A stretch of 64,000 bases of DNA from Cunninghamia lanceolata (Eukaryota; Streptophyta; Pinopsida; Cupressales; Cupressaceae). The notes under the pieces are model-generated. The model made no database searches. It saw only the letters and a list, made by a program, of their open reading frames with translations, and had not been told where the DNA came from. Positions 1 through 10,548 of this stretch are shown piece after piece. The DNA lies in NCBI GenBank assembly GCA_027924645.1, contig BSBN01000763.1, forward strand, positions 3,720,001 through 3,784,000, given 5' to 3'. The translations under genes and the position numbers were made by a program. How positions within the stretch are numbered: the stretch's first letter is position 1; each line of letters begins with the position of its first letter.

Positions 1-749
1 CTTACATTTTAGGATAGTCAACTACTTGTAGTTTTGTTTCATAACAATAACCTTTCAAAGACTTCTTAGGACTTGATGATGAACCTACAAAACCCATAGT
101 AAGACCCATGCAACATAAAGCCACTATTATGACTATCCCAAAAGTTTTATTAGGAATTAAGACTACCCTTACCACTATTATGACTGTCATCTATCTATAC
201 CCTTGGAATTGACACCAATAATATTCCCTTCTTATTCATGATAGTACCTACAACCTACTAAACTTATTGAATTCTTAGAATGAAATGGAGATAAAATAAT
301 CCATAGAAAATCCATGGGACCCCAAAAAGAAGGACTGCTAGAAGGTGAAAGATGAGAAGCATGACAAAAATATGTTTTATAGAAAAAAGTAAGTAATATA
401 TGAAAGCACATGAAAAATCATGGAATGGTGTATAATAAACATAAAATGAATCAAAACTTAACATGATATCACATTCAATGGTTATAAATTCTTAGAACCA
501 CATGTTAAGAAACATATGCAGGTTTGTAAGATGGAACCCTTGTCATTAAAACTCATAGTAACATCATGATGTTATGGTCATAATCTCCTCATATGATATG
601 AGAAAGATAAGTTTTATTTCATGATGCAAAGATAAGATTGATGCACAATTCACAACTTTGTTTTCCATGAATGAAACCATAATAAAATATGATGAAATAA
701 TCTTTAAAGGAACCCTTATCACTATGATGCATGATGAACCATGGCTGTT
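1..749. other. Left-edge sequence with no recognisable gene
   Basis: AT-rich sequence up to the first LTR. The only open frame is a 62-codon minus-strand stretch at 2-190 with hydrophobic residues and no recognisable motif, so I do not call it. It may be the flank into which Copia-1 inserted. Confidence 0.5.
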
Positions 750-2098
750 TGTTGCAAATAATGTGCTTATGATGTGTTGTCATTGATGTCAACATATCTC
801 TTTGTCAGAGATAGTGAAGACAGTGTAGTTTAGTAAAGTAGATTGCTCTGCATTCCTAGTGCAACAAAGATCAAAGCCTGCAGATTAAAGGGTTTTGTAG
901 AGGATTTTCTGAAGTTGCTCCAATTAAGATTTGAGAGGTCTGCATGGAGGATTGGTAAAGTTATGGCCAACTAAGTAGAACCAGGTTTGGCAGTTGTTCA
1001 GAGATAACAAAGTGACAGGAATTTGGTCCGAATTGCTCCGCATTGGAATATTATGATATGTGGTTCTAGAGGTATGTTTGGGATGTTGATGTGTATCCTC
1101 AACTCAAGTGGTTCATGGTTTGGAGGTCCGCAAGCAATCTTTCTAGTGTGAGTCATGATAGTTAGTGTTATTAAGTTTCTGTATGAAGATGTAAGTGATT
1201 CTGGTGATTTGAGGTGGTGCAGTTGTTCTTTTTGATTTCATTGTGCTTGTGGAGGTCTCTGGATCATGTGCCTATTGTGTTGGTGGTCCACATTGAGCAT
1301 TGAGTTTGTAGTTGAAGATTTCTCCTTGGGTGTTGTTGTTCTTCCCAGTCTTGGTAGACCGGATGCTTCATGCATGTTATGGTTGATCTAAGAGAAGTTC
1401 TATGGAGCGTGGCATGTTGTTTGAGGAAGATTTGAGTCCCAGCTATGTTTGGCCGACAATGTAGTGGTCCGCATGTAGTATTTTGTATTAAGTCAAGTCT
1501 TGTGATTGTAATTGCTTGTAGTGCTTATCTTGGAGAATGTTCTAGATAGATGATTGTAAGGTCGACTTTGATATTCATTCCAAATTTGATGTCATGTATA
1601 AATAAGTGTAATGAAGTCATGTAAATGGGTGAATGAGAATGATGATGTGGAGGTACCGAAGAAGTGTTTGGGGGCAGAGCAAATGTGTTGTGAGCTTCAA
1701 TGGAACTAAACCTTGGCATAGAGAAGATGTTGTTTCTCAGTTTAACCTTTCAGTGTTAACCATGTGAATGTTTTTGTAGATAGTGAGTCTCTTGGAGCAG
1801 TGAGCTCTAGGCAGTATGCCCGAAGGCATGTGCCTTCCCATTTTTCTATTCTTTTAATAGAGAATAAATCTTGTGGGTTAACCCCCAGCATGGTTTTTCC
1901 CTTAACCAGGTTTTCATGTAAAAATCCTGGTGTTATGTGTGTTGATTCTATTTCTGATCATGTGTTGTTGATTCATACTTTCATGGTTATATCATTAATC
2001 TATTAATAAGTGGTAAAGAAGATTAAAATACAACAAAAGATAAAGTTTTGAGACAACTGATTCACCCATCCTCTCAGTTGTCTGCCCTAATTTCAATA
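750..2098 (+). repeat. Copia-1 5' LTR
   Basis: The LTR begins TGTTGCAAATAATG and ends just before a copia-type primer site. Its first ~50 bases match the terminal bases of the Copia-2 and Copia-3 LTRs, including the shared stretch TTGTCATTGATGTCAACATA. Its last bases align with the LTR ends before the primer sites of those two elements. The terminal CA is mutated to TA. No matching 3' LTR for this copy is in the window. Confidence 0.8.
1597..1604 (+). promoter_or_regulatory. TATA box of the Copia-1 LTR
   Basis: TATAAATA lies in the second half of the LTR. The Copia-2 and Copia-3 LTRs have a TATA box in the corresponding position. It would mark the U3/R boundary. Confidence 0.6.
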
Positions 2099-2100
2099 AT

Positions 2101-2113
2101 TAGTATCAGAGCC
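2101..2113 (+). other. Copia-1 primer-binding site (initiator tRNA-Met)
   Basis: TAGTATCAGAGCC differs by one base from TGGTATCAGAGCC, which is complementary to the 3' end of plant initiator tRNA-Met. It starts two bases after the LTR. The change is G to A. Confidence 0.8.
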
Positions 2114-2154
2114 AGTTCCTCTAAAAGAACCTTGATTGTTTGAGGAGATCCAAG

Positions 2155-2699
2155 ATGTCAACATACAAGAAGGACAGTCTGAGATTTGATGGAACAAATT
2201 ACTCTCTTTGGAATAATTGCATGGAGTGTCATTTGCAATGCATGGGTGATCCTTATTGGTTGATAACTAAGAATAAGTATACTCCTCCAAAGAATGGTCC
2301 TACAACACCAGATGAAATCAAAGAAGATGAATACAACATTTGGGCTAAAGAAGCATTGTTGAGTGCCCTGACTGATACAAAAATGACAAATGTCTTGGAA
2401 TTGCAAACTACTCATGAAATCTAGAAGAAGTTGGAAACTTTGTATGAAGGTGATGCATATGTCAAATGTGCTAAGTTACAAAGCTTGAAGGGTAGATACA
2501 AATGTTTGAGGATGAGTGAAGATGAAAACATCACTTCCTACATGTAGAAGGTGAATGAACTTGTGTGCAGTATCAGGTGTGTTGGTGGAAAACTGGAAGA
2601 ATTAGAGATTGTTGCCAAGGTGCTCAGATCCTTACCTGCTTCATACAAGCATAAAATTGCTTCTATTGAGGAGATCAATACTTTGACAGAGGCCATAAG
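2155..2699 (+). pseudogene. Copia-1 gag, truncated and broken
   Basis: This is the 5' part of a Ty1/copia gag gene, which encodes the capsid protein of the virus-like particle. The start codon at 2155 gives MSTYKKDSLRFDGTNYSLW, the N-terminal pattern of plant copia Gag, and Copia-2 begins the same way. In-frame TAG codons interrupt it near 2422 (probably Trp) and 2546 (probably Gln). Homology continues through the LRSLP region and stops abruptly at about 2699, where minus-strand Copia-3 sequence begins. The zinc knuckle and all of pol are missing. The protein differs clearly from Copia-3 Gag, so the two are separate families. Confidence 0.85.
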
Positions 2700-2857
2700 C
2701 CATGATCCGAAGTGCCTTTTAAATACCTCAAGATTCTCTTTACTGCCATCACATGTGATTCTCTTGGATTAGGTTGAAATCTTGCAACAAGATAAACTTC
2801 ATGCATAATATCAGGTCTCGTTTGAGTTAGATAAAGTAATCCTCCAATCATAGATCT
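2700..2857 (-). pseudogene. Copia-3 reverse transcriptase/RNase H linker fragment
   Basis: Read on the minus strand this encodes a fragment with [18 protein letters not shown] and later RILRYLKGT, the conserved linker between copia reverse transcriptase and RNase H. Copia-3 at 32987 breaks at the codons for Arg-Ser in the same place, and the fragment resumes there. The two pieces were therefore one gene, separated by insertion of LTR-A copy 1. The fragment ends at 2699/2700 at the junction with Copia-1 gag. Confidence 0.8.
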
Positions 2858-2967
2858 TGTGAGGCCTACCCTTTTCATTCCCATACATTTGACTATTTAT
2901 TTTACTGTTGTTGATACATTTAGACTTGTGGAACTGTTGATCCCTAATTTCTAGACTATTAGACTTT

Positions 2968-3060
2968 ATTTTATTCTATGAGCTTCTGGCTTGACTGTGT
3001 GTTGCTTTTTTTATTCAAAAAAGCAACACATAGTCAAGCCAGAAGCTCACAGAATAAAAT
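2968..3060. repeat. Long near-perfect inverted repeat
   Basis: Two arms of about 44 bases (2968-3011 and 3017-3060) are reverse complements with about two mismatches, around a loop of about 5 bases. The arms contain GAGCTTCTGGCTTGACT and its complement. The equivalent part of LTR-A copy 2 (from about 38370) lacks it, so it was gained in this copy. Confidence 0.85.
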
Positions 3061-5559
3061 ATCATGGACTATGGAAACATCATGTCTTTAATTATTAGAC
3101 TTTTGTTGTATGTGGATTTGTTATGCTTAGGATGTTTACGATGTGTTTAGACTTGGATATTGCTTTACTGATGCTGTTAGACATATGGTTTATATTATGA
3201 TGTTATGGGAAAACTAATTGGGTGATGTTAGATAGAGAATTGTTATGTGATTCAATCTTGGGAATGGATGTTTGAAATGTAAAATTTAGAATCTAAATTG
3301 TAATGTGACTTCCTTGATGCTTATGTAAACTTGTGATATTTTATGCGAGTGTATGTTTTAATTTGCTTCAGCTACTATATGTTTACATGGAATTAACTTT
3401 GTAATTGAATGTGCAAGTATTTCTAACAAGCCACAGAAATTGAAGATCATTCCACACATGAAGTTGTTATCTTTTGTGAAGCCAATCTAGTTCCACGAGG
3501 AACCAAGATCAACTTTGTGCATGATGAAATTTTGTAATGTTGATTGCCTGTTGTTAGTCGGGTTAAGTCTACCACTCTTTTATTTTGAATTTTAATTGGT
3601 GTTGTAAGAATTTTATCTTTGAATTTTATTTTTTAGATTTTAAATTTTGAGACCCCTTTTCATGTGCTTTAACTCATCCCTTGGTGCTCAAAATGAGCTA
3701 AACTTGACCCTGGGTTGTAACCCTTGGGTCTAGGGACCCTTTTAACTTGGGTAACCCTTGGTAAACCTCCATTGGGTCACCTTAACTTCACCCTAAAGTT
3801 AAGTGACGAAATTGGAGGCATGGGAGGGAGAGGATGAGTGAGTCAAACACTCAACCCCATCCTTACCACTTCCCTAGGCTGGGATGTCTCCAAGACCCCC
3901 CAATTGTGGAGGACTTTACTCCAAGTCTCTCTCACAATTGGTGAGGGTACCTTGGAGTTCTGTGGTCCCTCTTGGGAGGAGAGGAATGGGACACATGTGT
4001 CACCCATTCCCTCTTAAGCTCCACTTTTCTCTCCCACATGTTTGAGAGAGGACAAGTGGAAGGGAGAGAGAGACTTGGGGATGGGTGAGTGACATGTGTC
4101 ATCACCCATCCCATGGGTCTTTCTTGTAGTGGGGAGGAAGAGTGAGGAGGTGACAAGCGTCACCTCCCCATTCCTCAAAGCTCATGGGTTGAGCTTATTT
4201 TAATCCCACTTGGAGAAGGTTATGGGTTGTTGAATTTTTAGAAAATTTTATTGTTTGGAATTTACTTTGGGGAAAAAGTTAGAGAGAGTTTTGTGGCTTA
4301 TGTTAAAGGAGGATTTGGAGAAGCTATACATCAACCATCTTCCAAATTGAGTTTTTTAAAGTTGGTTTCAAGGCTAAGGCCTTCCCTTATGTATTTTTAT
4401 TTTCTTGTGTGATGCTTTGTGTGAGATCTATGTTTGGGTTTTTATTTGTTGTTGTGGGGAAAATTGTATGGATTTTGTAAGAGCCTCTCCCACTTGGGAG
4501 AAGATGCTCAACAAGTGTAGGGTGGGGGAGGAGTGAACCTCCTCGAGGTCAGTTCCTTGATTTTGTGGTGTTGTAAGCCTTGAGGGCAATATGTGGATAA
4601 TTGCAATATGTGGAATGGCTTGAGAGCCAAAATGGAAGCTTTATGGAAATTGTGTTAAAAAAGAGTTGGCTTGAGGCCTTAAGAAGTATTAGTATTTGGG
4701 ATATTTGTAGGAGTGGCACTCTTGAGTTGAGTGTTGTCCACTCCCCTACCCCTTTGAACTCATCCTGGTTGAGTTTTTGTGTTGTGTTATCTATGGGTGT
4801 AAAAATTGTGTTTGGTTGTTTGAATGCCTTGTTGTGATGTGGAATGAGTTCCCTAGTGTGTGGATGACCTCCCTAGCTCAGGGGTGACCCACTTGCAGGT
4901 CTATGGTAGGGAGGAGAGCAAGATGTTGTGGCTTCTTTTCCCTTGTAGTGTTAATGCAGGTTCATTGGAGCTAAGTTGTGAAGTTGGAGAAAACACCTTG
5001 TTCTTGGAGTTGATATTTTATTTTCCTTTACTCTTGAGAGAGAGTTTGGCCTACTTAGGAGATTGTATCATTTGTTAGTTTCAAAGAGGAGGACATTGTC
5101 CTCTCTCTTGTTGTAAAAGTGTATTTTCTTATGTTGTGTGTAAGCTATTTTTATTTGTAATAGAAAGTTAAAATGGTTGATTTTAATGCTTATCATTCAA
5201 GAAAAGTTGAAGGAAGAAAATTTGTTTTAAAAGTTATTCCATTTGTATGTAAATTTTAAGAATATTAAATAGTAAAGTTGTGATTTTATTATTGAGACAA
5301 AATATGAAATTTGAATATTGTTTTTTTATGAAAAAGAGAACTAGTTGATGTCATGTATTATAAGTATTTACTTAATTGTATTTGTTCTTTTATTTAAAAA
5401 TGTAAATATAAATAATGCAATGAATATACCTTGTTAGAAAAATGAGTTCTTGCCTTATAGAAATTTGATAAAAAAAAATAGATATATATCTTTGTGTATT
5501 TGTTTAAAAAGAAAATTTGTGTGTGATTTGAAGAAAGAAAAAAAATCATAGTTGAAAAT

Positions 5560-5605
5560 ATAATTATATATATATAATATATATATATATAATTATATAT
5601 GATGT
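5560..5605. repeat. TA-rich low-complexity tract in LTR-A copy 1
   Basis: Near-pure alternating T and A around 5565-5600, one of several TA tracts in this LTR family. Confidence 0.8.
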
Positions 5606-5907
5606 GTATTTGAATGTATGTATTATATGAATTTAACTATAAACTGATTTTTTTTATTTCTGTCAAGCAAAATTAATTGACAGTAATTAATATACACATT
5701 ATATATATAAATAACTAAATGTATATATAACCGCACCAAACCCTATATTAATCTAATCACAGTTTATAATATATTTAATATATATATATATTAAATAAAA
5801 CCTAATAAAGAAAGAAATAAATTATAATAAAAATTGCTGTGTATTATAGGAGGACTACGTTTTTTCAGTCATATTTTTTTTTCAGAGAAGAAAAAAAAGA
5901 GATTTAA

Positions 5908-6038
5908 GGTGGGGGGGTTCAAACCCCCCACCGTCGCCGTGGTTGTTTCATTGTTTTGTGGGTGTGGGGAGGGGGGCGGAGCCCCCACCCACACCCCATC
6001 GTTTGGGATGTGGGTGGGGGCTCCATCCCCCTCCCCAC
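5908..6038. other. Paired GC-rich hairpins of LTR-A copy 1
   Basis: Two inverted repeats lie close together. The first is at 5908-5932 (GGTGGGGGGG facing CCCCCCACC). The second has ~35-base arms at 5964-5998 and 6004-6038 and a 5-base loop, with 2-3 mismatches. The second contains GGGGGCGGAGCCCCC. They sit in otherwise AT-rich sequence, and both recur in LTR-A copy 2 at 41348-41467. Confidence 0.85.
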
Positions 6039-6252
6039 ACTCCCCTTTATCCAAACACTCCGTGGCCTCTACCTTTGCAGCTTTTACTGCTTCCCTCAGC
6101 CTTTGCCCTGTGGCCTCTGCCGGCCCCCTCACCACCAACTCCTCCGCCACCACTGCTGCGGCCGCCCTCCTCATCACGCCGCCACCGCCGTCGCTGCCCC
6201 AGTAGCACCCCTCCATAGATTTGTCATAAATAAACTTAGGGTTTTAGATTTT

Positions 6253-6258
<6 letters not shown>

Positions 6259-6295
<37 letters not shown>
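6259..6295. repeat. (TA)n microsatellite
   Basis: An uninterrupted TA run about 37 bases long. Confidence 0.9.
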
Positions 6296-6301
<6 letters not shown>

Positions 6302-6809
6302 GAAAAAAAAATAGAGCATTTCTATATATATATATGCCATCATATGCATTTCATATGTGGCCATTAAACCTGCAACCAAAAACACAACCAAAGGAAAAAT
6401 GAGAGAAGGAAATAAAAAAAGAGAAGAGAAAACAAAGAGGAGAAAATGAGAAATGAAAAGAATAGGGTTAGGGTTTTTACCCATAAGGAAAATTATTTTT
6501 TAATTGTGAGGAATTTTAGGGCTTTGCATTTTAATATTGCCCTTATATTTTTTTCCCATTCTCTTTATTTTCCTCCTTTTTGTTTTAACATTTATTTTTG
6601 GATGGGATATTGTGATTAACCAAATGGGAAAAAAATTTATTCCTTTGGAATATTATTTATATTTGTTAGTGGTTGTTAATAAAAAGATTAGATCACGAAT
6701 AGAAGGATTTACATTTAATTGATTTTTAATTTAATTTTTAAAGAAAAATATTTATTGGTTTTATTTTAATTCTACACAATTTAATTATTTGAGATGTAAT
6801 TATTTTAAC

Positions 6810-7990
6810 TGTAGACACCTTAAAATGACCAAGTCGTCACACTACTTGCATTTCGTCATCTGTCTAATCACTGGTATCTCAACGTTAATTAAATAATCTA
6901 ATTATTTAATTAATTTTACCAAATTCCTCTAAATCACATACTTTCAACATTAATTAAATAAATTCTCTTTATTTAATTAATTAAATTAAATTCCTCTGTG
7001 ATTCTTCCATAATTAAGTAATTTTAATTATTTAATTAAATCATTATCCTCTTTCCAAAATTCAATTCCACATTAATTAAATTAATTATTTAATTAATTCA
7101 TCACAAGTTCCCTCTTATCTGTAATTAAATAATTCCACATTATTTAATTAAATCAATTATTCTTCTAAATTTAAATAAATCATGCAAATTTATTTAAATT
7201 ATCTCAATCCTCTAAAAATAAATAAAATCAAATATTTTATTTATAATCTTCATATTCCTCTAATTTTGTACAAACAATTAAATAAATTTATTTATTTAAT
7301 TTGCTTTATCCTCTAAAAATAAATAAAATCAAATATTTTATTTATAATCTTCTATTCCTCAATCATGCATAGTCAAATTAAATAAATTTATTTATTTAAT
7401 TTCATTTATCTTCCAATTCCTCTTAAAATATCTTGTTAACTCATGTGCACAATCAGTCTTATTTTTAGAACTCTAAAAAAGGCAAAAATTACAAGTTGAG
7501 TTATCTATTCAATCAATCTTGTTTTCATCATATTTTATTAAAAATATCCTGGTGGATTGACACATGTCGTGTGCACATTCATCATGGTTATTTGGTTTAT
7601 CTCATCTGTTGATTCTTCTGAATTATCTGGACCATTGATCGATCTCTATTGAAACCTATATAAACCCCCCTCATCTCCTTCATTAAGCCTCTCTTCGATC
7701 ACTTATTCTCAGGCATACTTAACAGCGCTTTGAGCATACATCACATCGATTGAGCAACTTCATGATCTTTTGACATTGATATTTTGAGCACTACACTTCC
7801 TTGTTGCAACTATGGATTCGGAGCAATATTGAGCAATCCACATTCAATCCAAAAGGAACAATACAAATCTCGGTAAAAGCTTTCATGTTTCTTTGATTAT
7901 TATTAATGGCTTTTATTTAGATCGGTTCTCTTTATGTTATTGGGTTTTGATTTGTTTAGTTTAATTTAAATTAATTTTTCCTCTTACACA
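6810..7990 (+). repeat. G1 5' LTR
   Basis: 1,181 bp running TGTAGACACC to CTTACACA. It matches the 3' LTR closely. A ~55-bp segment near 7030-7085 is absent from the 3' copy. The first half is packed with AT palindromes built on TTAATTAAATAA and AAATTTATTTAATT. Confidence 0.92.
7657..7664 (+). promoter_or_regulatory. TATA box of the G1 5' LTR
   Basis: TATATAAA followed by a C-run is conserved at 31624-31631 in the 3' LTR. Transcription would start about 30 bases downstream, which makes the preceding AT-rich part U3. Confidence 0.7.
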
Positions 7991-7993
7991 TTT

Positions 7994-8012
7994 TGGCACA
8001 CCCGATGGGACC
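7994..8012 (+). other. G1 primer-binding site
   Basis: TGGCACACCCGATGGGACC starts 4 bases after the 5' LTR. G2 has the same site with one or two changes (complement of 62522-62539). It should pair with the 3' end of a tRNA; I cannot name which one. Confidence 0.8.
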
Positions 8013-10107
8013 CTTTAGTCCTGATCTAATATAAATTTGTGGAATTTTTAGTTTGATTTCATAGGTTTTTAACATTTTTTTAGGAGAGATCCGAAAAAGA
8101 ATTTTTAAGAGAAGCTTGTTGGGCAAAAATGGACATCACGATTGCATTCAGAAGGGTCGAGAGGCAAAGAAAAATATAAAATTTGACCTATTTTGGTGCA
8201 GGTAAAAGTGAAAAAAAATTTGCCCCAAGCACGCAACCCGAGGCCGTACAATCACTGTGAGGTACAGTAAAAAAATATTTTTTATTTTTTCAAAAGTTCT
8301 TTTCTTTTTTTCAAAAAATAAAAAAAACAAAAAAAAATCCAAAAATAAAAAAGTAAAAAGCAAATCCAAAACCCAAAAATAAAAAAACAAAAACCAAAAA
8401 AACAAAAGTCAAAACAAGCAAAATAAAAGAAAAACAAAAAAAGCACGTACCTCCACCACAGATGTGATAGGTACCTTGTACCTTTTTTGTAGGTACTCTT
8501 TTCTTCCAACGTACCTTTCCTTGTTAGATTCATACTTTTTAATGGAAATCTATCTTTTTAAGAAAATCAAAGCTTTTAAGTTAGTTTTTTTAAAAATAAA
8601 ATAAAATAAATCTATGTGAGTAGATTTTATTTTATTTTTATTTTTTTAAAGATTTTATTTTAGCCCAGCAGCAGATCACATCAGTGACCAGGAGCTAGAC
8701 ACAGGGGGTTAGGACAGACTCCTCTTCAATGAGCTTTTTTAACCAATAGACGATTTTCAAACCTCATTATCTTGGTCATACGGACACGTATTTTAGTGCT
8801 TTTTTTTTAAAATAGGCTAGAATTTTGTGATCTACATCGTAGTGAAATTAGTTTTTTTCTCAAAACTCTCTATTTTTTCAGAAAATTAATTTTCTCACTG
8901 CTGTCTCTATCTCATCACAGTTTTTAGACCTTCCAAGCTTCATAACTTTCACAAACGGACTCGGATTAAGGTGATGTTTTTTTTTAAAGTTGATATTTTT
9001 CTGTCCTCTACATAGTGGTAATATTGTTTCAAGGATTTGTTGAGTTCTATTTTTTAAGTCCACTCATTGGCCCATCTTCAATCTGTGACTTCAAACACTC
9101 GCTAACTTTTGAGTTTGTGTGGACCTAATATCATCTGTTGCAGCTTCTTATCACTCAAATAGAGCAAATTGGTTTTTCTAACATGTTCATGTAGGAGGAG
9201 CATTGAAGAAATTTTGATTTATTAAGTCTTAGAAACATATTGTCTTCTTAAGGGACAATTGAACAAATCACTTTTAACAATCTAAGTCTTAGGAACATAT
9301 TGCTTTTCTTAAGGGACAATGGACATGTATGCGAGATCACCTCAATTTTCTAAGGGACAATGGACATGAATGCCAAACACTTCAATTTCATAAGGGACAA
9401 TTGACAACTACAACCGTGTGTGTGCCTAGTTTAGTTGCACCTTATTTTTCTTATAACGGGACAATTGAACCTTTATTTGATGTGCTTGCTCTTACATTCC
9501 AGTTTTTCCTTTAGAAGGGCCTGCTTTTGGATTGTGTTTCATCCAAAAGGGACAACCCTAAGCGGAGTTTTCTTTTGAACCACTATATAAGAGGGATAAG
9601 GCGAAAGCCAAGTCCTAACCGACGTCAGCCTTACCTTGTGGTGCCAAACTGAAAAGAGGTGTACTAGCTCTTTGTGGAAATGATTTTCACATTGAGCAAA
9701 GTGTTTGATACTCTTAGTAGGATTGGTTAAAGCTTTTAGTAGCTTGTCGCATTGCTCGTAAGGCATTGGTCCCTCAAAGTTACTAAGAACCATTCTAGAT
9801 AGAGAGTACCTAATCTACCTCCGAACATTGCGATAATCATCAGTGCAAGGGGAATCAATTTAAGCCCTTAAGATACTCACCATTGGCTCCCTTGAGAAGA
9901 GATAGTATTCCCTTGGCCCTAAAGCTCTTGTGACCTACTTGAGCTTTCCAAGGGGAGGGTGAGATATCCCTACCTATTGTCTCTCACAAAGATACAAAAT
10001 ATCTGACACCTTTATGGAATGATATTTTTATCGACGGAGTATTAAGCTGTGAGCTAATCTACTACAATGAAACCTTGTCTCTAGGGATAAAAAGTGCTTG
10101 ATTATTT
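8013..10107 (+). other. G1 untranslated leader
   Basis: About 2 kb without a convincing gene. It holds an A-rich tract of A-runs broken by C (about 8280-8450). The motif GGGACAATTG or GGGACAATGG recurs at about 9253, 9312, 9353, 9395, 9457 and 9549, often after TTAA or TCTAA. Short frames here are low-complexity shadows. Long leaders of this kind are usual in Tat elements and may carry packaging signals. Confidence 0.6.
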
Positions 10108-10274
10108 TTGCAACTGTCTCATACCTGTGGAAACATTGGGCTTTTTGTGAGCCTTGAACATACACTATCTGTTGTGTCAGTCCTATTTTTGGTTGCCAAC
10201 TGTGTTCGCTGTGTTTTCTCTTGCCAAAACAACCAAATCCAATCAGAAATAGAAAATTTTTGCATCAGACACTA

Positions 10275-10475
10275 CTTCAGCACCTTTGGTATTACAGCAG
10301 CTTGCCCTTGGTGGTACAGTAGCTCACTTTTGGTCTCCGTAGCTCATCTTTGGTATATCAGTACCTCACCTTTGGTAGCTCAGTCCATCGCCTTTGGTAT
10401 AATAGTAGCATGCTTTTGGTTGCACAGTCCTGCGCCTCTGGTCAAACAGTATAGCACCTTTGGTCCAGTACATTA
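10275..10475 (+). repeat. Degenerate ~23-bp tandem array, CACCTTTGGTA type
   Basis: About nine imperfect units centred on CACCTTTGGTA or CACTTTTGGT, each followed by something like CAGTAGCTC, upstream of the gag start. The same core occurs in reverse orientation at 29920-30330. Confidence 0.75.
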
Positions 10476-10548
10476 TGCATCAGAGTTTGTCTTTTCTTTC
10501 AAAACACCTCACAGAATCCCAGCATTACCTTTTGTCCTAGTGTATTCC

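Larger units (their letters stand above)
2858..6809 (+). mobile_element. LTR-A copy 1, left part (solo LTR)
   Basis: This is the left part of an element of about 4.97 kb that begins TGTGAGGCC and resumes at 31964 after the G1 insertion. It is flanked by the 5-bp duplication GATCT (2853-2857 and 32982-32986). It matches 38269-43479 over its length, for example near 3200, 3650-3760, 4480-4540, 4870-4910 and the GC-rich hairpins near 5908-6038. The TG start, near-CA end and 5-bp duplication fit a solo LTR of a giant-LTR retrotransposon. I see no protein gene in it; short frames near 5834-6402 come from the GC-rich hairpins and TA repeats. The strand is arbitrary. Confidence 0.75.

Noticed and set aside
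2..190. 62-codon minus-strand frame with hydrophobic residues
   Set aside because: Too short, no motif, and no start or promoter context to support it.
5834..6484. Overlapping frames of 90-150 codons on both strands
   Set aside because: They come from GC-rich hairpins and a TA run in LTR-A; no frame is conserved in copy 2.
8148..8533. Phe-rich minus-strand frames resembling membrane proteins
   Set aside because: Translation of an A-rich leader tract of G1.
10275..10475. Repeats resembling a CRISPR array
   Set aside because: Units are degenerate, no constant repeat with unique spacers, no cas genes, and the location is a plant retrotransposon leader.
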